Assembly (NCBI GenBank): GCA_043751595.1
Contig: JAYUZR010000015.1
Coordinates: 1 to 17,331 of the forward strand
DNA from: JAYUZR01 sp043751595
Lineage (GTDB): Bacteria > Patescibacteriota > UBA1384 > CAILIB01
Length of the DNA: 17,331 bases
Direction: 5' to 3'
The notes beneath the pieces were generated by a model that saw only the letters and a program-made list of their open reading frames with translations, did not search any database and was not told where the DNA came from. The position numbers and the translations under genes were made by a program. Below, in pieces: positions 14,962-17,331 of the stretch (position 1 is the stretch's first letter; each line of letters starts with the position of its first letter).

Positions 14962-16452
14962 ATGCAACTTCTCACCCGCCTCGATAGATTCCTGAACGGC
15001 ATCACTATGTACCGGCTGCTCTTCTATGGGCTCGGTATTTTGCTGGCACTGGGTTCGGTGTGCGCGGCCCTTGGTATGTTTAGCTTTGGATTGGGCTCGC
15101 TTCTGGTTTCTGTTGCGGTACTTCTTGCCTCATCCGTGGGTAGTAATTTGCTTTTTGCAAAACTCTATCGCGTACCAGTTAATGTGGAATCGGCCTATAT
15201 TACCGCGCTCATTTTGGCCCTCATTATTACTCCTAAGGTAACGGTTGAAGGCATTCTTGGCCTGGTGCTAGCCGGTGTTCTAGCGATGGCTTCAAAATAT
15301 GTACTGGCACTGCACCACAAGCACATCTTTAATCCAGTTGCCCTTTCGGCTTTCTTGGTTTCACTCTTTGGTTTTGCGCGAGTGGGCTGGTGGGTTGGAA
15401 CTGCCACCCTCTTGCCGTTTACACTCATACTTGGGTACTGCGTTCTTCGCAAAATACGGCGAGAAAAGATGGCTGGCTTATTTTTATTGGTCGCCCTTGT
15501 CATTATTCTGTTTGAAGGACTGGTGCTAAATGGGCAATCACTATCAGATACTCTTAGCCAGACCCTGCTTTCTGGCCCTATCATCTTCTTTGCTGGAGTG
15601 ATGCTTACCGAGCCGCTCACTACTCCTCCTACGGTTTCTGGCCGGTACTACTATGCTGCCCTCATTGCCCTCGCGATGACCTCACGCTGGAGAATTGGTG
15701 ATGTTTCGGCCGGGCCGCTTACTGGTCTTTTGTTGGGTAATATTTTTTCTTACATTATTAGTCCTAAGCAGCGCCTTACCCTTACCCTTAAAGAGGTGCA
15801 AAAGATGGCGCCAAACATCTGGAACTTTGTCTTTACTGCTCCAGAAAAGCTCAAGTTTACAGCCGGGCAATACGCCGAGTGGACCCTTGCAACCAAGGGG
15901 AATGACGATCGCGGCAATCGGCGCTACTTTACGATTGCTTCACCTCCGGGTGGTGACGAAGTACATTTGGGGGTTAAGTTTTATCAGCCGAGTAGCTCGT
16001 TTAAAGAGCAGCTAATGGCGCTTCAACCTGGTGATCCTATCGTGATTGGTCAGGTTGCCGGAGACTTTACCCTTTCAAACCCCGAGGAGCCGGTTCTCTT
16101 TTTGGCAGGTGGGGTGGGAGTTACCCCATTCCGCAGCATGATCGAGACCCTTCCTTCTACCGCAAATGCGGTGTTGCTGTACGGGGCTGCTAATCCAGGT
16201 GAGGTGGTGTACCGAGAGACCATCGCCAAGATTCCTACTTCTTACGTACTAGGAAATGCCGAGGGTGCGCCAGCGGAGTGGAATACTCGCCAAGGGTATA
16301 TGACAACCGAGATTCTGCAGGATTTGGTGCCCGATATTGCCACCAGAAAAGTGTATATCTCTGGTCCAAATATGTTTGTTGATAAAGCCAAGGAGGCGGT
16401 TAAGCAGCTGGGTGCTAAAAAGGTTGTTACCGATTACTTCCCGGGATACTAA
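14962..16452 (+). CDS. NqrB/RnfD-like membrane domain fused to ferredoxin-NAD(P)H reductase domain
   Basis: A 496-residue fusion. Residues about 15-268 form 8-10 membrane helices with NqrB/RnfD features: the loop KHIFNPVA (120-127) and MLTEPLTTPPTVSGR (214-228), equivalent to the TDPVTSP region of RnfD. Residues about 270-496 form an FNR-type reductase: FAD-binding RYFTIAS (321-327), NAD(P)-binding GGVGVTPFRS (383-392), and ISGPNMF with a C-terminal aromatic Y496. There is no 2Fe-2S ferredoxin domain such as NqrF has, and I see no S/T-G-A-T flavin site in the membrane part. It would take electrons from cytoplasmic NAD(P)H and pass them through the membrane to the FMN protein encoded two genes upstream. 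CTCCC precedes the ATG. The stop overlaps the convergent pgl stop by 3 bases. Confidence 0.9.
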   Translation: MQLLTRLDRFLNGITMYRLLFYGLGILLALGSVCAALGMFSFGLGSLLVSVAVLLASSVGSNLLFAKLYRVPVNVESAYITALILALIITPKVTVEGILGLVLAGVLAMASKYVLALHHKHIFNPVALSAFLVSLFGFARVGWWVGTATLLPFTLILGYCVLRKIRREKMAGLFLLVALVIILFEGLVLNGQSLSDTLSQTLLSGPIIFFAGVMLTEPLTTPPTVSGRYYYAALIALAMTSRWRIGDVSAGPLTGLLLGNIFSYIISPKQRLTLTLKEVQKMAPNIWNFVFTAPEKLKFTAGQYAEWTLATKGNDDRGNRRYFTIASPPGGDEVHLGVKFYQPSSSFKEQLMALQPGDPIVIGQVAGDFTLSNPEEPVLFLAGGVGVTPFRSMIETLPSTANAVLLYGAANPGEVVYRETIAKIPTSYVLGNAEGAPAEWNTRQGYMTTEILQDLVPDIATRKVYISGPNMFVDKAKEAVKQLGAKKVVTDYFPGY

Positions 16453-17078
16453 GACTGGTCACTTACAATTAGGTATTCTTCCGCGGCTTTTATCGCTTGA
16501 GCCGGCTGCTCGATACTAGAAAGATTCAGCATCAAACGATCAAGTTGAGGCCACTTTTCTTCTCCATTGCTGCAAAGAATAGCTAGATCGAGCATGGCGA
16601 TGGTGCTCGGCGTAATGCTAATTCGGGTAAAGTCGGCTCCCTCGTATACTGCTGCAAACCCATTGGCCTCTGGCGCGCCAGGCATAATTCCGGCGGTATG
16701 GCCGTCTGCTCCCAGGCCTAAAAGGGCGAGAGAGAAATCTGCATTCGCCAATGCTTGCTCTACCTTTTGAGAAAAAGCTTGGGCGGTTTCTTCTAAGGAG
16801 CCTCCAGTTAATACTGGGATCATTGCGGCTCCGCTACTAAGGCCTCCCGCTTTTTCTAGTTTCTTCCAATTTGAATCGGCGTGACCTACTTCACCAAAGC
16901 GCTCGTCAGTGAGAGTAATGGTAAGGGCGCTAAGATCTTTTCCCTGTAGCATCTTCAGAGCCTCGCAAACAAGGGGGATATTTGATCCCCCAGCCACAAA
17001 CCAAAGTACCGATTCATCAAGGGAAAGATGCTCGGCAATGCGATTGGCGCAGTAGGCAGGGAGTTCAGTTGGACGCAT
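16449..17078 (-). CDS. pgl: 6-phosphogluconolactonase
   Basis: Hydrolyses 6-phosphogluconolactone to 6-phosphogluconate in the oxidative pentose phosphate pathway, in the cytoplasm. The 209-residue protein shows the family's VAGGSNIP (28-35), TDERFGEVGHADSNW (57-71) and GLGADGHTAGIMPG (121-134) motifs. The DER and SN residues bind the substrate phosphate, and H127 lies in the GADGH catalytic loop. It is slightly shorter than most bacterial forms. The related glucosamine-6-phosphate deaminases share the fold, but the TDERFG...DSN spacing favours the lactonase. Its start overlaps the upstream partial gene by 14 bases, indicating one operon. It faces the electron-transfer operon tail to tail with no terminator between. 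Confidence 0.9.
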   Translation of the reverse strand: MRPTELPAYCANRIAEHLSLDESVLWFVAGGSNIPLVCEALKMLQGKDLSALTITLTDERFGEVGHADSNWKKLEKAGGLSSGAAMIPVLTGGSLEETAQAFSQKVEQALANADFSLALLGLGADGHTAGIMPGAPEANGFAAVYEGADFTRISITPSTIAMLDLAILCSNGEEKWPQLDRLMLNLSSIEQPAQAIKAAEEYLIVSDQS

Positions 17079-17331
17079 CGGTGGGTAAGCGAAAGGTAAG
17101 ATAATACTGAGTGAGTGCCTCGGTCAGAAGTTCTTGCTGTCCCTCAGACTGGAGCTTGCTAATAAGGTCGGTAAGTCGTTTCTCGGAAGCATCTTCCAGG
17201 GCATACAGTTCTTTTTGATAGGTGATTCCATCCGGCCTACTTTCCATAAATAGGCTGTGCTGGCCCCGTAAGTAACCTAGTACATTTACTGCAGAAATAA
17301 GATGGGGAACCCGGCAAACCTGCTCGAGTAC
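17065..17331 (-). CDS. C-terminal part of an unrecognised helical protein (5' end beyond window)
   Basis: The frame stays open from the right edge to a TAA at 17065-17067, giving 89 visible residues beginning VLEQVCRVPHLISAVNVLGY. An internal ATG at 17247 is unlikely to be the start because coding continues upstream without a stop. The tail is polar and predicted helical (DASEKRLTDLISKLQSEGQ). I find no recognisable motif; it does not match the ends of glucose-6-phosphate or 6-phosphogluconate dehydrogenase as I know them. Its 14-base overlap with pgl suggests a linked function, possibly in sugar metabolism, but that is position-based inference. Confidence 0.6.
   Translation of the reverse strand, partial: VLEQVCRVPHLISAVNVLGYLRGQHSLFMESRPDGITYQKELYALEDASEKRLTDLISKLQSEGQQELLTEALTQYYLTFRLPTDASN

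Noticed and set aside
15704..15740. DVSAGPLTG in the membrane domain as a degenerate flavin-attachment motif
   Set aside because: The G-A-T core is absent and the segment aligns better with an ordinary helix start; not credible as a covalent flavin site.
1..17331. CRISPR arrays, tRNA or rRNA genes, insertion sequences, phage genes
   Set aside because: I saw no regularly spaced repeats, cloverleaf-like segments, transposase or integrase motifs; nearly every base is in an assigned gene.

Overview
The window reads as a compact bacterial chromosome segment with moderate base composition, tightly packed genes and many 4-20 base overlaps. No tRNA, rRNA, CRISPR array, insertion sequence or phage gene is visible. 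The gene mix (a DUF2779 nuclease with a KHRAW signature in place of the usual cysteine motif, a DUF2207 membrane protein, very short membrane proteins, a compact signal peptidase I and a stripped-down flavin electron-transfer set) suggests a Patescibacteria/CPR lineage, perhaps Saccharibacteria. That placement is inference; no marker gene is present to prove it. None of the 15 complete genes has a clear Shine-Dalgarno sequence, and several starts directly follow a short pyrimidine run.

Layout. (A) 1-5399, minus strand: a cell-surface operon read right to left. It runs DUF2207 membrane protein, signal peptidase I, a one-pass membrane protein of unknown function, and a very large exported protein (G8 domain, right-handed beta-helix of CEMIP/TMEM2 type, a carboxypeptidase-regulatory-like domain and a PA14 domain) that runs off the left edge. 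A plausible sigma-70 type promoter lies at 5437-5465. (B) 5573-9576, minus strand: an MFS exporter, a BcsA-like membrane glycosyltransferase (GT2) and, overlapping it, a membrane-anchored coiled-coil protein with an HExxH zinc-protease motif. (C) 9644-11918, minus strand: a MacB/FtsX-type ABC permease, its ATPase and a 60-residue membrane protein, ending in a clear intrinsic terminator. (D) 11983-13467, minus strand: a DUF2779 protein joining a Cas4/RecB-like nuclease domain to a DEDD exonuclease-like domain. (E) 13586-16452, plus strand: the only rightward block. It contains a membrane-anchored FMN-binding protein, the flavin transferase ApbE, and a fusion of an NqrB/RnfD-like membrane domain to a ferredoxin-NAD(P)H reductase domain. 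(F) 16449-17331, minus strand: 6-phosphogluconolactonase and the C-terminal end of an unrecognised helical protein.

Block E is the strongest candidate for an unusual system. It looks like a three-gene minimal route carrying electrons from NAD(P)H, through the membrane, to a covalently flavinylated protein outside the cell, with the other Nqr/Rnf subunits absent from the window. 6-phosphogluconolactonase next door belongs to the oxidative pentose phosphate route, which makes NADPH, so it may supply the electron donor. Block A is the second: a secretion unit with its own signal peptidase beside a giant polysaccharide-binding or polysaccharide-cleaving surface protein.
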